This document shows positions 8,886-16,684 of a stretch of DNA of 64,000 bases, piece after piece (position 1 is the stretch's first letter; each line of letters starts with the position of its first letter). The translations under genes and the position numbers were made by a program. The DNA is from Agromyces lapidis. GTDB lineage: Bacteria > Actinomycetota > Actinomycetes > Actinomycetales > Microbacteriaceae. The stretch is taken from NCBI RefSeq assembly GCF_009749405.1, contig NZ_WBIQ01000009.1, positions 124,001 to 188,000 on the forward strand, in the 5' to 3' direction. The notes beneath the pieces were generated by a model, which made no database searches, was not told where the DNA came from, and saw only the letters and a list, made by a program, of their open reading frames with translations.

Positions 8886-9926
8886 TCAGGCGCGCGCGAC
8901 CGGGTGCCGCACCGGCGCCTCGGCCGTCGAACCGCGCACCACGAGACGCGGCACGATCTGCTCGACCTCGAGCACCTGCTCGCCGTGCAGCTGGTTCAGC
9001 AGCAGCGCGACCGCGCGCCTCCCGCTCTCGCGGTAGTCCTGGTACACGGTCGTGAGCGGCGGCCACACGTGCTGCGCGACGGGGATGTCGTCGAAGCCGA
9101 CGACGCTGACGTCGCCGGGCACGTCGAGCCCGCCGTCTCGGAAGGCGTGCATGAGACCGATCGCCATCTGGTCGTTGGCCGCGAACACCGCGGTGAAGTC
9201 GCGGTGGCGAAGCAGCTCCCGGCCAGCGAAGTAGCCGAAGTCGGCGCTCCAGTCGCCGAGGATCGGCGGGTGCAGGTCGAGCTCTGCGTCGCCGATCGCG
9301 TCGAGGAAGCCGCGCATGCGCGCCTCCGCCTCGATCCAGTCCTGCGGGCCGGCGAGGTGCACGATCTCGCGGTGGCCGAGGTTGATCAGATGCTGGGTCG
9401 CCCGACGCGCGCCGGTCACCTGGTCGACCGAGAGCGCGAGGTGGTCGCTGCGGCCGGTCGACTGGAGGCTCACGAACGGCACCCCGACCGGCGCGCCTGC
9501 GAGCACCTCGAACACGCGCACCTGCGGAGCGATGACCACGAGCCCCTCGATCGCCTGCAGCATGAGGTGCTCGAGCGCGTCGGCGATGCCCTCGGGCGAG
9601 GCGTCGGCGATGTTCGCGGTGTTCACGTAGTAGCCGTGCTCGCGCGCCGCGTCCTCGATCGCGGCGATGCTCGTCGCGGGGCCGTACTCGGTGCTCGTCG
9701 AGGCGAGCACGCCGATCGTGTGCGAGCGGCTCGTGACGAGCGCCCGGGCGGCGCGGTTCGGCCGGTACTGCAGCGTCTCCATCGCGGCGAGCACGCGATC
9801 GCGGGTCTCGGGCCTGATGCTCGGGTGGTCGTTCAGCACCCGTGAGACGGTCTGGTGCGAGACCTCCGCGAGGCGCGCGACATCGCGGATGCTGGGCGCC
9901 CGCCCCTTGGGAGAATCAGGATTCAC
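8886..9926 (-). CDS. LacI family transcriptional regulator of the mms-chvE operon
   Basis: This 346-residue repressor has an N-terminal LacI helix-turn-helix (SIRDVARLAEVSHQTVSRVLN, residues 12-32), a hinge helix RPNRAARALVTSRSHTIGV, and a periplasmic-binding-protein-like sensor domain ending in the VVGFDDIPVAQHVWPPLTTV pattern. The start is GTG at 9926. It is upstream of and co-oriented with mmsA. Palindromes of the TGTGA-TCACA type lie before both its own gene and mmsA, indicating autoregulation and control of the sugar importer. The inducer is presumably the ChvE sugar, which is inference. Confidence 0.9.
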   Translation of the reverse strand: MNPDSPKGRAPSIRDVARLAEVSHQTVSRVLNDHPSIRPETRDRVLAAMETLQYRPNRAARALVTSRSHTIGVLASTSTEYGPATSIAAIEDAAREHGYYVNTANIADASPEGIADALEHLMLQAIEGLVVIAPQVRVFEVLAGAPVGVPFVSLQSTGRSDHLALSVDQVTGARRATQHLINLGHREIVHLAGPQDWIEAEARMRGFLDAIGDAELDLHPPILGDWSADFGYFAGRELLRHRDFTAVFAANDQMAIGLMHAFRDGGLDVPGDVSVVGFDDIPVAQHVWPPLTTVYQDYRESGRRAVALLLNQLHGEQVLEVEQIVPRLVVRGSTAEAPVRHPVARA

Positions 9927-9944
9927 TGCCAGACCGATCGACGT

Positions 9945-10025
9945 CGATGTGCACGTTCACATCGAAGGTGATTCCATTATGCACGCCCGGCGCGATCGCA
10001 CAATGCCGCCATGTGACAGTCACAT
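9945..10025 (-). promoter_or_regulatory. lacI promoter with two operator palindromes
   Basis: On the minus strand TTGTGC (9998-10003) and CATAAT (9976-9981) are separated by 16 bases. A 20-base near-palindrome CGATGTGCACGTTCACATCG fills 9945-9964 just downstream of the start point. A second, odd-centred palindrome ATGTGAC-A-GTCACAT lies at 10011-10025, just upstream of the -35. Both match the arms of the mmsA operator, supporting autoregulation. Confidence 0.65.
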
Positions 10026-10140
10026 CGCGGGGTCGATTCGATTCGACCGCCGCAGCCGACATCGTCGGCGAAGTCGAGTACGACAGCGAGCGGCACGAGT
10101 GGCGCCCGATCACCCCTGAAACCGACGGTTCAGAGAATGC

Positions 10141-10635
10141 CTAGACCTTGCGCTCGGTCCGCTGCGTCCCCGTCTCTCCTTCGAACCGCCAGGTCACGAT
10201 CAGACGCTCCGGCCCCGATCCGAATCCCTTGAGAACGCTCGCCGAGAGATAGTCGCCATACTCGATGCGCTGCGGGACCTCTCCGTGGAGCCGGGTGAAG
10301 CCAGCCGCCTCGCCCGGCTCGACCTCCACCTGCTCGACGATGATGTGGCGACTCGAGGTGTTCTGGAAGGAGACCTTCTGCCCGCCGCCGGAGATTGCAG
10401 GGCTCCACGCGGGTGGCAGCGCCATCTCTTGGGCGTTCGCCTGCCGGTCGAGAGCTGCGTTGGCCTCTCGAGCGAGGGTCGCCGCCTCATCTCGCGCCCG
10501 TCTCGACTCATCGCGGGCGGCCTCAGCATCACGCCGCCCTTGAATGGCCGTGTTTGCCTGAACGAAAGCGATCACCGCCGAGGTAATCGCCGCAGCCGCA
10601 CCAACACCAGTGACCCAGAGCATCGCCGCATCCAT
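10141..10635 (-). CDS. Hypothetical membrane-anchored coiled-coil protein
   Basis: I do not recognise this 164-residue protein. It has one N-terminal membrane segment (AAMLWVTGVGAAAAITSAVIAFV, residues 3-25), then a charged Ala/Arg/Glu helix (residues 33-70, EAARDESRRARDEAATLAREANAAL) likely to form a coiled coil, and a C-terminal beta-rich domain with PAWSPAISGGGQKVSFQNTSSRHIIVEQVEVEPGEAAGF. The beta part resembles small domains found in phage or island proteins, but no function follows. The layout is shared with the protein at 12967-13524 in the same island. Two starts, at 10635 and 10623, are possible. Confidence 0.7.
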   Translation of the reverse strand: MDAAMLWVTGVGAAAAITSAVIAFVQANTAIQGRRDAEAARDESRRARDEAATLAREANAALDRQANAQEMALPPAWSPAISGGGQKVSFQNTSSRHIIVEQVEVEPGEAAGFTRLHGEVPQRIEYGDYLSASVLKGFGSGPERLIVTWRFEGETGTQRTERKV

Positions 10636-10729
10636 GCATCGAAGATATCGGGACGGGTGTCGGTGGCTGTCAGTAGTCTCGACGGACTCGCCACATCGCG
10701 CGCAGCCACTCCGATCCGAAAGGAGTGTC

Positions 10730-11275
10730 GTGAAGCTTCAGGAACTCCGCGACATCATCACCAACACCACCCCTGCCGATTGGGAACTGGTCACCCACGG
10801 CCCGTACTACCACGACGCATTCTCGACCGTAAGCGGCGGCGGGGGTGGCTTGCGCATCGAAGAGGCGCGAAGCCACGGGTCGAAGGTTGTGCTCCGCGAC
10901 GACATCGACATCTCGATCGAGTGGGGCTTCACATGGGATGACGCGCGCGACCGCGGGGAGCTGTGGTGGCCGTGGGCGAAGTCGTTCCCGGACCCCAATG
11001 CCTACACCTTCTGGGTCGACATCTTCTACCGCGGTGCCCTCGTCGATCGCAACACGCTCGTCTCGGTCGACGGCGGCCGCGCTTACCTCCCCGTCGCCGA
11101 CGCGGTCCGGATCGACGGTGGAAGCCCGATGGAGCCCGCCGAGTCGACGGATGCCTACGACTTCTACGTCGACGAGTGGGACTACGGCCTCGCGAGGACC
11201 GTGGACGGGTTCGGGCACAACGAGTTCGACAGCTACTTCGCTCGAGCCGGACTCAAGCGCCACCGCGACCGCTGA
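10730..11275 (+). CDS. Hypothetical protein of the island, Trp/Asp-rich
   Basis: This 181-residue soluble protein is not recognised. It is rich in aromatic and acidic residues (GELWWPWAKSFPDPNAYTFWVDIFY; YDFYVDEWDYGLARTVDGFGHNEFDSYFARAGL), has no signal peptide or membrane segment, and looks like a compact globular domain. The GTG start at 10730 follows AAAGGA at ideal spacing, which rules out the longer upstream reading. It is divergent from the membrane protein at 10141-10635 and is followed by an intrinsic terminator, so it forms its own transcription unit. Codon use is less extreme than in the flanking sugar genes, consistent with a mobile origin. Confidence 0.75.
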   Translation: MKLQELRDIITNTTPADWELVTHGPYYHDAFSTVSGGGGGLRIEEARSHGSKVVLRDDIDISIEWGFTWDDARDRGELWWPWAKSFPDPNAYTFWVDIFYRGALVDRNTLVSVDGGRAYLPVADAVRIDGGSPMEPAESTDAYDFYVDEWDYGLARTVDGFGHNEFDSYFARAGLKRHRDR

Positions 11276-11287
11276 CAGCACGACAAC

Positions 11288-11317
11288 GCCCCGAGTTAGA
11301 TCGGCTCGGGGCTTTGT
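11288..11317 (+). terminator. Intrinsic terminator after the island gene
   Basis: Stem GCCCCGAG (11288-11295) pairs with CTCGGGGC (11305-11312) and is followed by TTTGT, 12 bases after the stop codon at 11275. Confidence 0.8.
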
Positions 11318-11485
11318 GCTGCCAACGGTCCTCGAGTGTGCGGCGCCTGTCCGCCGATACTCGGTGGCGGGTACGACTGCACGCGAGTAGGCAACCCCCG
11401 CTGCCCAGGCCACAGGCATAAGGCCGAGGCTGACCTGAAGCACTCAATCCCACAAGCTGTCGGGGGCGCCTCATACCCTGGCACC

Positions 11486-11686
11486 ATGAACCCGGAAACC
11501 TACAACGGAGCGCTCGGAGGCCCCGCACCTGTCGGCGCCGGCGACATCATCATCGCGAACTTCAACTCCGACGGCACGCCACAGGAGAAACTCAACCACG
11601 CCGGCGTGACCTACGAGCTCATCGGCAACAGCGACGCCGCAAACGGCTTCTACGACTACCGAGCCATCCCCGACACACCCAGCTGA
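11486..11686 (+). CDS. Small hypothetical protein
   Basis: The 66-residue reading MNPETYNGALGGPAPVGAGD... ends YDYRAIPDTPS. It is not recognised and has no membrane segment; the middle (DIIIANFNSDGTPQEKLNHAGVTYELIG) has the alternating pattern of a small beta-strand protein. Third codon positions are strongly G/C, which supports coding. No clear ribosome binding site precedes the ATG, and a longer reading from 11336 exists but has cysteine-rich, atypical sequence. The protein is followed by a short transcript-like element and a terminator. Confidence 0.45.
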   Translation: MNPETYNGALGGPAPVGAGDIIIANFNSDGTPQEKLNHAGVTYELIGNSDAANGFYDYRAIPDTPS

Positions 11687-11704
11687 ACTACATACCTGTC
11701 ATTC

Positions 11705-11718
11705 GATCAGGTACGGTG
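11705..11718 (+). promoter_or_regulatory. Candidate promoter box GATCAGGTACGGTG
   Basis: The 14-base word GATCAGGTACGGTG, containing the -10-like TACGGT (11712-11717), recurs exactly at 24648-24661 in front of the HAD phosphatase start. Here transcription would begin near 11724 and run into the terminator at 11747-11781, giving a very short RNA. Confidence 0.35.
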
Positions 11719-11746
11719 GAGCTTGCACAGGATGTGTGTGTCCACA

Positions 11747-11781
11747 ACGAAACCCCCGGCCAGAAGGCACGGGGGTTTCGT
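11747..11781. terminator. Bidirectional terminator
   Basis: A perfect 12-base-pair stem ACGAAACCCCCG (11747-11758) with 11770-11781 closes an 11-base loop. It lies between convergent small genes and is suited to both strands, since A and T runs flank the stem. Confidence 0.8.
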
Positions 11782-11786
11782 CGTTC

Positions 11787-12032
11787 CTAGGCGTAGTACG
11801 CGGGGTCGACCTCGCGGAACACGGCAGGCGTCTCGACTTTCTCCAGGAACACTGCGATCCCGTGCGTCACCGGCGCGTGCTTTTCGTTCACTTCCCAGAC
11901 GTCCGCCACCCTGTAGAACTTGCCGTGCAGCACGCCCTGCCCAACCACCGGCGGAAGCAGCGCGTACTCGTTCTGGAAGAGCACCTCGCCCTCGAAGTAG
12001 TACGTCACGAAGTACCGAGCTTCAGCAGACAA
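11787..12032 (-). CDS. Small hypothetical protein
   Basis: This 81-residue protein is not recognised. It begins MSAEARYFVTYYFEGEVLFQNEYALLPP and ends VFREVDPAYYA; the length, charge balance and aromatic residues suggest a small globular alpha/beta protein with no membrane segment. The minus-strand stop lies five bases from a strong terminator, which supports it being a real gene. It belongs to the cluster of unrelated small genes between the LacI regulator and the MFS exporter. Confidence 0.6.
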   Translation of the reverse strand: MSAEARYFVTYYFEGEVLFQNEYALLPPVVGQGVLHGKFYRVADVWEVNEKHAPVTHGIAVFLEKVETPAVFREVDPAYYA

Positions 12033-12157
12033 CGTTCAGACCAACCTTCCTGCTCGCCCCACGTTGAGCCGAGCCCTACACACTCTCACTCGCCCCCGAC
12101 ATTCGAGCGAGCTCCAGAATCGGTCAGGCCGGTAGGTCGCAGCCGCTCAGTGGGCGG

Positions 12158-12859
12158 TCATGAGGCGGTGCTCGCAATTTGGGCGATCGTGAGCCCGACG
12201 CTCGGCAAGCTACCCAACGCGGCGACGCCCGCATCTCTGAATATGCCGGACGCCGCAGCCTTCCACTTCGACCGCATCTTCGTCGACTGACCCGCTGCCG
12301 CGAACAGCGCAATCCAAAGCCGCTGCGCGCCCTCAGCGAAGTCGAACGAACCCATCACGGCCTCGTCATCGAGCGCTGTTCGGATCTCCGTCACGAGCCG
12401 GTACACGTACTCCCGTAGTGATGGCGAGATCGACTCATCGGCTCCGAGTAGCTCCATCACCTGGTCAACCACGGCGCGCAGCTTCGCCTCCGGCTCCGGG
12501 TGCAGAACAGGCCGATCAAGGTCGAGCACGGTTGCGAGCGTGTCGAGGTGTGCGATCGGGTGTTCAGGGAACGCAGCCTCGCGCCCGAGCGCAGTTGTCC
12601 AAGCGTTCGGGTTGTTCAGGACTATCTTCGTCCATTCCACGTACGCAGCCCGATAGACGTTCACGTTGACGTTCTTCGCTTCGAGATAATCGAGGCTGTC
12701 TCCGATGGCTAGCAACAGCCGGAACGCCTCGAGGTGCTGATCCATCGCCACTGAGGGCGCCGAGTTCCACTCCCGCGCACTGTGCGCCGATGTGTGCCCG
12801 GTGTACGCATCGCTCCACCGGGCAAAGATCATCTGCAACCGCCGCGCCGGATTGGTCAT
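12158..12859 (-). CDS. Hypothetical protein, mostly helical
   Basis: This 233-residue protein is not recognised. It is predicted to be largely alpha-helical (HLEAFRLLLAIGDSLDYLEAKNVNV, LDTLATVLDLDRPVLHPEPEAKLRAVVDQVMELLG, SPSLREYVYRLVTEIRTALDDEAVMGSFDFAEGAQRLW) with a weakly hydrophobic C-terminal stretch (GIFRDAGVAALGSLPSVGLTIAQIAS) that could associate with the membrane. Full-length proteins of this kind occur in genomic islands, but I cannot assign a function. It is transcribed away from the neighbouring 12967-13524 gene end, and the 107-base gap between them holds nothing I recognise. Confidence 0.7.
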   Translation of the reverse strand: MTNPARRLQMIFARWSDAYTGHTSAHSAREWNSAPSVAMDQHLEAFRLLLAIGDSLDYLEAKNVNVNVYRAAYVEWTKIVLNNPNAWTTALGREAAFPEHPIAHLDTLATVLDLDRPVLHPEPEAKLRAVVDQVMELLGADESISPSLREYVYRLVTEIRTALDDEAVMGSFDFAEGAQRLWIALFAAAGQSTKMRSKWKAAASGIFRDAGVAALGSLPSVGLTIAQIASTAS

Positions 12860-12966
12860 CCCAGCAGACTATCGATCAACCTCTCGAACGTGTCGCAGGT
12901 GAGACCCCCGAACGAGGCCATGCGCCTCCGAAAAGGTAACGAGCCGGTGCCACGGGGTGCGACAGC

Positions 12967-13524
12967 CTATGGAAGGTCTCCCACAGCCAGCTGACCCGAA
13001 GTCACTAGACGTTCGTTCCAAAGCACTGCTCCTCGCCGAGTGTTGTGGACGATAGGGAGCACTTTCAGAATGGGGGTCGGAGTCATCTGTCCCAGCTTGA
13101 CGAGTGCGTCGAAGGCGGAATCAAACCAGACGTGCAACTCCTCGTCGTCTTCCTCCGTCGCATAGAGGTCGATGAATGCCAGCGCTTCCGAGCGACGAAG
13201 GATCATCTCCTTCTCGACCTCGGCCACCGTGGTCTGCCATTGACCGAGATCATTGCTCGCGTATCGCTCCACAGCGGCGAGCGCGCGCAGCATGGCAAGG
13301 GCCACTTGCGACCGCTCGTCCTGCGCTCGACGATCGAGCTCCCGCGTGCGGTGCTCTTCATCGCGCGCCGCAGCCTCCGCCGCGATGGTTGTGGCCTTCC
13401 GCCCATTCATGTAGGCGAGCCAAGCCAACACCCCGGATGCGACCACCGAACACGCAGTGATGGCCACCATCCACCAGCCCGCCTCGGGGCGTCCGAACTC
13501 GACTGGAATCGCAAAGCTGATCAC
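12967..13524 (-). CDS. Hypothetical membrane-anchored coiled-coil protein
   Basis: This 185-residue protein is not recognised. A single membrane segment lies at residues 17-41 (GWWMVAITACSVVASGVLAWLAYMN), followed by a highly charged helix (KATTIAAEAAARDEEHRTRELDRRAQDERSQVALAMLRAL) and a C-terminal helical domain rich in acidic residues (LYATEEDDEELHVWFDSAFDALVKLGQM). The N-terminus is probably outside and the bulk cytoplasmic. It has the same anchor-plus-coiled-coil plan as the 10141-10635 protein, although the sequences are not obviously homologous. Confidence 0.7.
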   Translation of the reverse strand: MISFAIPVEFGRPEAGWWMVAITACSVVASGVLAWLAYMNGRKATTIAAEAAARDEEHRTRELDRRAQDERSQVALAMLRALAAVERYASNDLGQWQTTVAEVEKEMILRRSEALAFIDLYATEEDDEELHVWFDSAFDALVKLGQMTPTPILKVLPIVHNTRRGAVLWNERLVTSGQLAVGDLP

Positions 13525-13626
13525 GTATTGAACCTACCGAGCCGCCAGGTTCCATCCCACCGAATCGCACCCGCCCCGTCTCGACGCACACCGCAGGGGG
13601 CAAGAGGCCCGACGAGGTGAACCCGA

Positions 13627-13923
13627 ATGGCGCGACGCGGGACGCTCGACAGCAAACGCGTAGAGGCGCGGCGGCTCTTCGATCAGGGTCTGTCGTGTCG
13701 TGCGATCTCGAAGGAGCTGAAGTGTTCGCCGTCGACGGTGTCGCGGTGGGCTGACTCTGAGGGGTTGTCGTTCGACCGGTCGCAGACGGCGGCCGCGCTT
13801 GAGGCGCACAAGGTCGACCTCGCCGCCGAGCGCGTCCTGCTCACCGAGGAGATAATGGCCGCCGGCCGTCAGGTTCTCGCAGAGATCAAGGGTCCGGTCG
13901 TCGTATGCAACTTCGGCGGCAAG
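13627..13923 (+). pseudogene. Truncated phage/island helix-turn-helix gene
   Basis: The first 99 codons (MARRGTLDSKRVEARRLFDQ...) encode a helix-turn-helix resembling small DNA-binding proteins of actinobacterial prophages and integrative elements: LSCRAISKELKCSPSTVSRWADSEGL (residues 22-47) is the recognition unit, followed by a helix and the conserved VVVCNFGGK. From memory, family members continue for another 50-60 residues after FGGK; here the reading becomes arginine-rich and runs antisense into the exporter gene until 14355. I read this as a remnant broken at about 13923, marking the right edge of the island. It could also be a short intact gene. Confidence 0.55.
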
Positions 13924-13963
13924 TACAAACCTCGATTCACCTCGATCCACCGATCCGGATGCC

Positions 13964-13982
13964 CGCCCCCGCTCCGGGGGCG
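13964..13982. terminator. Hairpin near the island edge
   Basis: Eight perfect pairs CGCCCCCG/CGGGGGCG close a CTC loop. It is one of two adjacent hairpins between the truncated HTH gene and the convergent exporter gene. Confidence 0.5.
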
Positions 13983-13990
13983 ATTTCCGC

Positions 13991-14018
13991 ACGGAACCCC
14001 GAGGGAACGGGGTTCCGT
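13991..14018. terminator. Strong hairpin downstream of the MFS exporter
   Basis: Eleven perfect pairs (ACGGAACCCCG, 13991-14001, with 14008-14018) close a six-base loop, about 100 bases beyond the minus-strand exporter stop. Confidence 0.6.
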
Positions 14019-14117
14019 CGCAGGGACCCGGTTCGGTCGCGATGGCGGACGCGCGAGCGTCGGGCCAGCGGGGCCGGCGAGCGCTCGCGGCGATCCGGCC
14101 GTCGGGCGGGCGATCGT

Positions 14118-15545
14118 TCAGCCGACGGATGCCACGGGGCGCGGGCGCACCCGCGGTGCGAGCACCACCGCGACGAGCGCGATGACGACCGTCACCGAGA
14201 AGTCGGCCGTGAACGCCGACGCCGCGACCGCGCTCGAGACGAGCGCCGTGACCGCGAGCGCCGACGATGCGCCGAGCGACTCGCCGATCGAGAGCGCGGC
14301 GCTGTTGAACCCCTGCGCCGAGACGGGCGAGAGACCGAGCACCGCGACCGAGTGACGGGGGTACATGAACCCCATCGCGGCGCCCGCCAGCGTCCACGCC
14401 ACGAACGCGATCGCCGGGTGCAGGGTGAACGCCGCCACCGCGAGCACGCCGACGAGCGAGATCGTGAGCAGCACCGAGCCGATCATGACCGCCTGCGCGT
14501 TCGAGACGCGATCACCGAGGCGCCCCTGCAGCCACGACGCGACCGCCCAGCTGACCCCCGCGCCGGTGAGCACCGCGCCCGCGAGGCTCGCCGGGAAGTC
14601 GTAACGCTCCATGAAGAGGTACGGCAGGTAGATCTCGCTGCCGAAGAAGGCCCCGGCGACGATGAGGCGGAGCAGCACGGTCGCGGGCAGCCCGCGCGCG
14701 GCTCGCAGCGTGCCGGCCGGCAGCAGCGGCCGGGCCGCGACGACGATGAGCACGATCGCCACGGCGGCGACCACCCACCGCCACGGGTCGGCGAACTCCT
14801 TCGCCAGCGACAGCCCGAGAGCGGCGGCCGCCGTGAGCACGGCCCAGCCCACCCTGCCGATGCTCCACGCGACGGCCGGGTCGCCCTGGATCTTCTCGCG
14901 CACCCGCACGATCGGGGGCACGACCATCGCCGCCGCCGGGGCGACGAGCACGATGACGCCGAGGAACACCCAGTGCCAGCTGAACACCTCGGCGATGGCG
15001 CCCGCGACCGCGGGGCCGATGATCGAGGGGATCACCCACGCCGCGGCGAACCCGGCGAACACCCGGGCGCGCAGCGCGTCGGGGTAGACGCGCGCGACGA
15101 TGACGTAGAGCGGCACGATCACGGCGGCACCCGAGAGCCCGTGCACGAAGCGGCCGATGATGAGTACCGTCATGTCGGTCGCGGTGCCGGCGATGAGGAG
15201 TCCGACGACGAACAGCACCGCCGCGGTGATGAGCGAGGGCAGCGGCCCCGAGCGGTCGGTCCAGTTGCCCGCGATCACCATGCCGACGATGCCGGCGGCG
15301 AGCGGCACGGCGAACGCGAGCGCGAAGAGCGCGACGCCGTCGAGGTCGCGGGCGACGATCGGCATGACCGTCGTGACCGCCATCGCCTCGAACGCCGCGA
15401 GGAAGATGAGCGAGAACATGCCGATCGAGAGCCAGCGGTACGGCGGCGACAGGGGCCCCTTCGCCTGGGCGGCGACGGCCTCCACGGTCTCGATCCCCCC
15501 GGTCTCGCGGGTCGGGATCGGCGTCTCGGCGGTCGGCTCACTCAC
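14118..15545 (-). CDS. MFS transporter, drug-efflux type
   Basis: This 475-residue major facilitator protein has twelve to fourteen hydrophobic segments. Segment 1 begins WLSIGMFSLIFLAAFEAMAVTTVMPIVARDLDG, and the conserved loop 2-3 motif reads GNWTDRSGPLPSLI. It most resembles the multidrug branch (GRFVHGLSGAAVIVPLYVIVARVYP), but the substrate cannot be read from sequence. The gene begins with GTG at 15545, essentially at the predicted transcription start of a MerR-type promoter, so its mRNA may be leaderless. Its regulator is not adjacent. Two hairpins end the unit. Confidence 0.88.
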   Translation of the reverse strand: MSEPTAETPIPTRETGGIETVEAVAAQAKGPLSPPYRWLSIGMFSLIFLAAFEAMAVTTVMPIVARDLDGVALFALAFAVPLAAGIVGMVIAGNWTDRSGPLPSLITAAVLFVVGLLIAGTATDMTVLIIGRFVHGLSGAAVIVPLYVIVARVYPDALRARVFAGFAAAWVIPSIIGPAVAGAIAEVFSWHWVFLGVIVLVAPAAAMVVPPIVRVREKIQGDPAVAWSIGRVGWAVLTAAAALGLSLAKEFADPWRWVVAAVAIVLIVVAARPLLPAGTLRAARGLPATVLLRLIVAGAFFGSEIYLPYLFMERYDFPASLAGAVLTGAGVSWAVASWLQGRLGDRVSNAQAVMIGSVLLTISLVGVLAVAAFTLHPAIAFVAWTLAGAAMGFMYPRHSVAVLGLSPVSAQGFNSAALSIGESLGASSALAVTALVSSAVAASAFTADFSVTVVIALVAVVLAPRVRPRPVASVG

Positions 15546-15552
15546 CTGATCG

Positions 15553-15583
15553 AGCCTACGACCTCAAGGGCGCTTGAACTCAA
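15553..15583 (-). promoter_or_regulatory. MerR-type promoter with 19-base spacer before the MFS gene
   Basis: On the minus strand TTGAGT (15578-15583) and TAGGCT (15553-15558) are 19 bases apart, and the dyad TCAAG-GGCG-CTTGA fills the spacer (15564-15577). This over-long spacer with a central dyad is the classic arrangement for activators of the MerR family. The predicted start coincides with the GTG of the exporter. Confidence 0.6.
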
Positions 15584-15826
15584 GTCCCCCGCGCCCGCGG
15601 GTCGCTGCGCACCGCACCGGAACGACGCCCGGATCGTCACGGTCTTCCGCACGCCGCGGCGGCGCTGACGCCGATCTCGGCCGCGGCAGCGCCCGGGGAG
15701 ATGATGTTCCAGTCCTCGTGCGAAGCGGTTTCGGGGACTCGGGGACGCTCCCGGTGCCGGTCCTGCTCTGGTGATCCCCGGGTGGAAGCCGAAGCACGTG
15801 CGAGGGGGATGCATCGAGCTCGCGGC

Positions 15827-16657
15827 TCAGAACTCCTCGTGCGTTTCGGGGTCGGCGCCCCAGATGCGCCCCCGCGAGAGTGCCGAGATCGCCGCGACCT
15901 CTTCGGCGCTGAGCGAGAAGCCGAACACGTCGAGGTTCTCGCGCCGACGCTCGGGGTCGGACGACTTCGGGATCGGCACGGCGTCGAGTTCGACGTGCCA
16001 GCGCAGCACGAGCTGCGCGGGGCTCACGCCGTGCGCGGCCGCGAGATCGACCACGACCGGCTCGCGCAGCAGTTCGGTGCGGCGTGCGAGCGGGCTCCAG
16101 CTCTCGGTGCGGATGTCGTGCTCGTCGTGGAAGGCGCGCAGCTCGTCCTGCGGGAAGTAGGGATGGAGTTCGACCTGGTTGACGACCGGGGCGACCCGCG
16201 TCTCGTCGATGAGCCGCTCGAGCATCGCGGGCGTGAAGTTCGAGACGCCGATCGCCCGCACGAGCCCCTTCTCGCGCAGTGAGATCATCGCGCGCCAGCT
16301 CTCGACGTACTTGTCGATGCGCGGCAGCGGCCAGTGGATGAGGTACAGGTCGACCCATTCGAGTCCGAGCCGCTTCCGCGACTCCTCGAAGCTCGCGAGC
16401 GTCTCGTCGAAGCCGTGGTGGCGACCGGGCAGCTTCGTCGTGATGACGAGGTCGCTGCGGTCGACGTCGGTGCGCTCGATCGCCTCGCCGACCGCCTCTT
16501 CGTTGCCGTAGTTGTAGGCGGTGTCGATGAGCCGGTAGCCGTCGGCGATGGCCGAGGTGATGGCGTCGATGCCGAGCTGGTCGTTCAGCCCGTAGGTGCC
16601 GAGCCCGATCGCGGGAATCGTGTTGCCGTCGCGAAGGGAATAGGCGGGAACGCTCAT
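15827..16657 (-). CDS. Aldo/keto reductase
   Basis: This is a 276-residue NADPH-dependent carbonyl reductase of the 2,5-diketogluconate-reductase-like group. The catalytic tetrad is visible: Asp45 and Tyr50 in LIDTAYNYGNE, Lys75 in ITTKLPG and His108 in YLIHWPLP; the coenzyme site is formed by VPIPKSSDPERRREN. The beta/alpha barrel is complete. It follows the cyclase gene by 27 bases and is probably the last gene of the APC permease-cyclase-reductase operon, suggesting a role in converting a transported or ring-opened compound. Confidence 0.92.
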   Translation of the reverse strand: MSVPAYSLRDGNTIPAIGLGTYGLNDQLGIDAITSAIADGYRLIDTAYNYGNEEAVGEAIERTDVDRSDLVITTKLPGRHHGFDETLASFEESRKRLGLEWVDLYLIHWPLPRIDKYVESWRAMISLREKGLVRAIGVSNFTPAMLERLIDETRVAPVVNQVELHPYFPQDELRAFHDEHDIRTESWSPLARRTELLREPVVVDLAAAHGVSPAQLVLRWHVELDAVPIPKSSDPERRRENLDVFGFSLSAEEVAAISALSRGRIWGADPETHEEF

Positions 16658-16684
16658 TCCTCAATACTCACGCACGCGCGGCCC

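Noticed and set aside
8799-10025. CRP/GlxR-type sites (TGTGA-N6-TCACA)
   Set aside because: The spacing is three or four bases, not six, and the sites flank a lacI gene, so a LacI operator fits better.
12859-13626. tRNA-linked attachment site for the island
   Set aside because: No tRNA-like cloverleaf or direct-repeat attachment pair was found at either edge.
13627-14355. Full 242-residue gene at the island edge
   Set aside because: After residue 99 the reading is arginine-rich and runs antisense into the exporter gene, so only the first part looks like a real protein.
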